From contig URZG01000093.1 of the NCBI GenBank assembly GCA_900552325.1, forward strand, positions 1-7,768: a stretch of 7,768 nt of DNA. Direction: 5' to 3'. The notes beneath the pieces were generated by a model, which had not been told where the DNA came from, searched no databases, and saw only the letters and a list, made by a program, of their open reading frames with translations. The stretch comes from an uncultured Porphyromonadaceae bacterium. Lineage in GTDB: Bacteria; Bacteroidota; Bacteroidia; Bacteroidales; Muribaculaceae. This document shows, one piece after another, positions 7,411-7,768 of the stretch; the stretch's first letter is position 1, and every line of letters begins with the position of its first letter. A program made the position numbers and the translations under genes.

Positions 7411-7485
7411 GTAGGGTCGTGACCTGTCACGACCGCAAACAAGCGAGGCACTCTGTTTTGCAGTCGCGACAGGTCGCGACCCTAC
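7411..7485. repeat. Palindromic intergenic repeat element (REP/MITE-like)
   Basis: Two arms, 7411-7436 and 7460-7485, are inverted copies matching at 23 of 26 positions. Both begin GTAGGGTCG read inward, and pairing continues to 7441/7454 with one bulged base. Each arm also holds its own perfect 8-bp hairpin with a two-base loop: GTCGTGAC-CT-GTCACGAC at 7416-7433 and GTCGCGAC-AG-GTCGCGAC at 7463-7480. It fills most of the 109-base gap between the OPT gene's stop and the dinF start. The form suggests a dispersed palindromic repeat, but only one copy is in this window. It could also end OPT transcription or protect that mRNA's 3' end, though no T-tract follows it. No target-site duplication was seen. 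Confidence 0.75.
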
Positions 7486-7500
7486 GATGTGGGAATGATA

Positions 7501-7768
7501 TTATTTTTTGATGCGTCCGGCGGAGAGCGATGCGCGCCACAGATAGAAGATGATGGCGGCGTAGGCTATCACGCCTAAGAGCTGGAGCGTTTCGGGTGAT
7601 GTGGGATTGACGAACTCGAAGCCGAGGAAGCGCGTCAGGGCGGCGAACACGCCGAAGAGGGCGCCGCCGGCGATAAGACCGGAGGATATGAGTGTGCCGC
7701 GGTCGCGACGGGCGTCATTGACTTCTTTATCCTTGGAGGAGTTGGCCACGAACCATGCCACGGCACCG
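7501..7768 (-). CDS. Probable OPT-family oligopeptide transporter, C-terminal end only
   Basis: The last 89 residues of a membrane protein whose N-terminal bulk is outside the window; the frame is open to the window edge, so the GTG at 7761 is probably internal and not a start. The visible part has a charged loop (SSKDKEVNDARRDRGT), then a glycine-rich membrane segment (LISSGLIAGGALFGVFAAL), a second hydrophobic segment (LLGVIAYAAIIFYLW), and a basic tail ending AGRIKK. A charged loop followed by RG-x-L-x-x-SGLIAG near the C-terminus is what I know from the bacterial OPT family, which imports oligopeptides or metal chelates across the inner membrane. This rests on one short motif, so another multi-pass transporter remains possible. 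It is co-oriented with dinF, 109 bases upstream of it. Confidence 0.65.
   Translation of the reverse strand, partial: GAVAWFVANSSKDKEVNDARRDRGTLISSGLIAGGALFGVFAALTRFLGFEFVNPTSPETLQLLGVIAYAAIIFYLWRASLSAGRIKK

Noticed and set aside
7701..7709. GGTCGCGAC inside the OPT gene, matching part of the palindromic element
   Set aside because: It is nine bases encoding ordinary residues (within RRDRGT) without the flanking GTAGG or the second half of the hairpin, so it is not another copy of the element.
7754..7761. GTG at 7761 or ATG at 7756 as a start for a small 86-residue membrane protein
   Set aside because: The frame of the GTG is open to the window edge, and the peptide reads as the tail of a larger transporter; the ATG at 7756 is in another frame.

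Overview
The window looks like a stretch of a GC-rich Bacteroidales chromosome, possibly of the Muribaculaceae type. The evidence is a DUF4369-plus-thioredoxin TlpA-like exported protein, a PorT-like outer-membrane barrel, no Shine-Dalgarno sequences before the starts, and promoters matching the Bacteroidetes form (TTTG, about 20 bp, TAnnTTTG) instead of -35/-10 boxes. The family-level placement is a guess; the order-level placement is firmer.

Layout. 1-747 (minus): N-terminal half of an AMP-forming acyl-CoA ligase, cut by the window edge. 748-911: AT-rich divergent intergenic region with a candidate promoter on each strand and repeated GTAAAA words. 912-1943 (plus): exported TlpA/DUF4369 thiol-disulfide protein, followed by a strong intrinsic terminator. 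2106-2137: near-perfect Bacteroidetes promoter, then a short leader with a GC-only hairpin. 2196-6024 (plus): a tight three-gene set typA - hisS - outer-membrane barrel gene (gaps of 22 and 24 bases), closed by a 12-bp-stem terminator at 6052-6091. 6111-7391 (minus): DinF-type MATE efflux transporter with a GTG start, convergent with the preceding operon. 7411-7485: a compact palindromic repeat element. 7501-7768 (minus): C-terminal end of a probable OPT-family oligopeptide transporter, cut by the window edge.

How the genes fit together. typA (ribosome-associated GTPase) and hisS (histidyl-tRNA synthetase) are both translation genes and are probably co-transcribed; the outer-membrane barrel gene rides on the same transcript with no obvious functional link. 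The two minus-strand transporters at the right end point the same way and are separated only by the palindromic element, which leaves dinF without a recognisable promoter of its own. The genes themselves are ordinary housekeeping or envelope genes. I found no new multi-gene system. The most interesting object is the palindromic element at 7411-7485: its two arms differ by a pair of substitutions that compensate each other inside each arm's own small hairpin.
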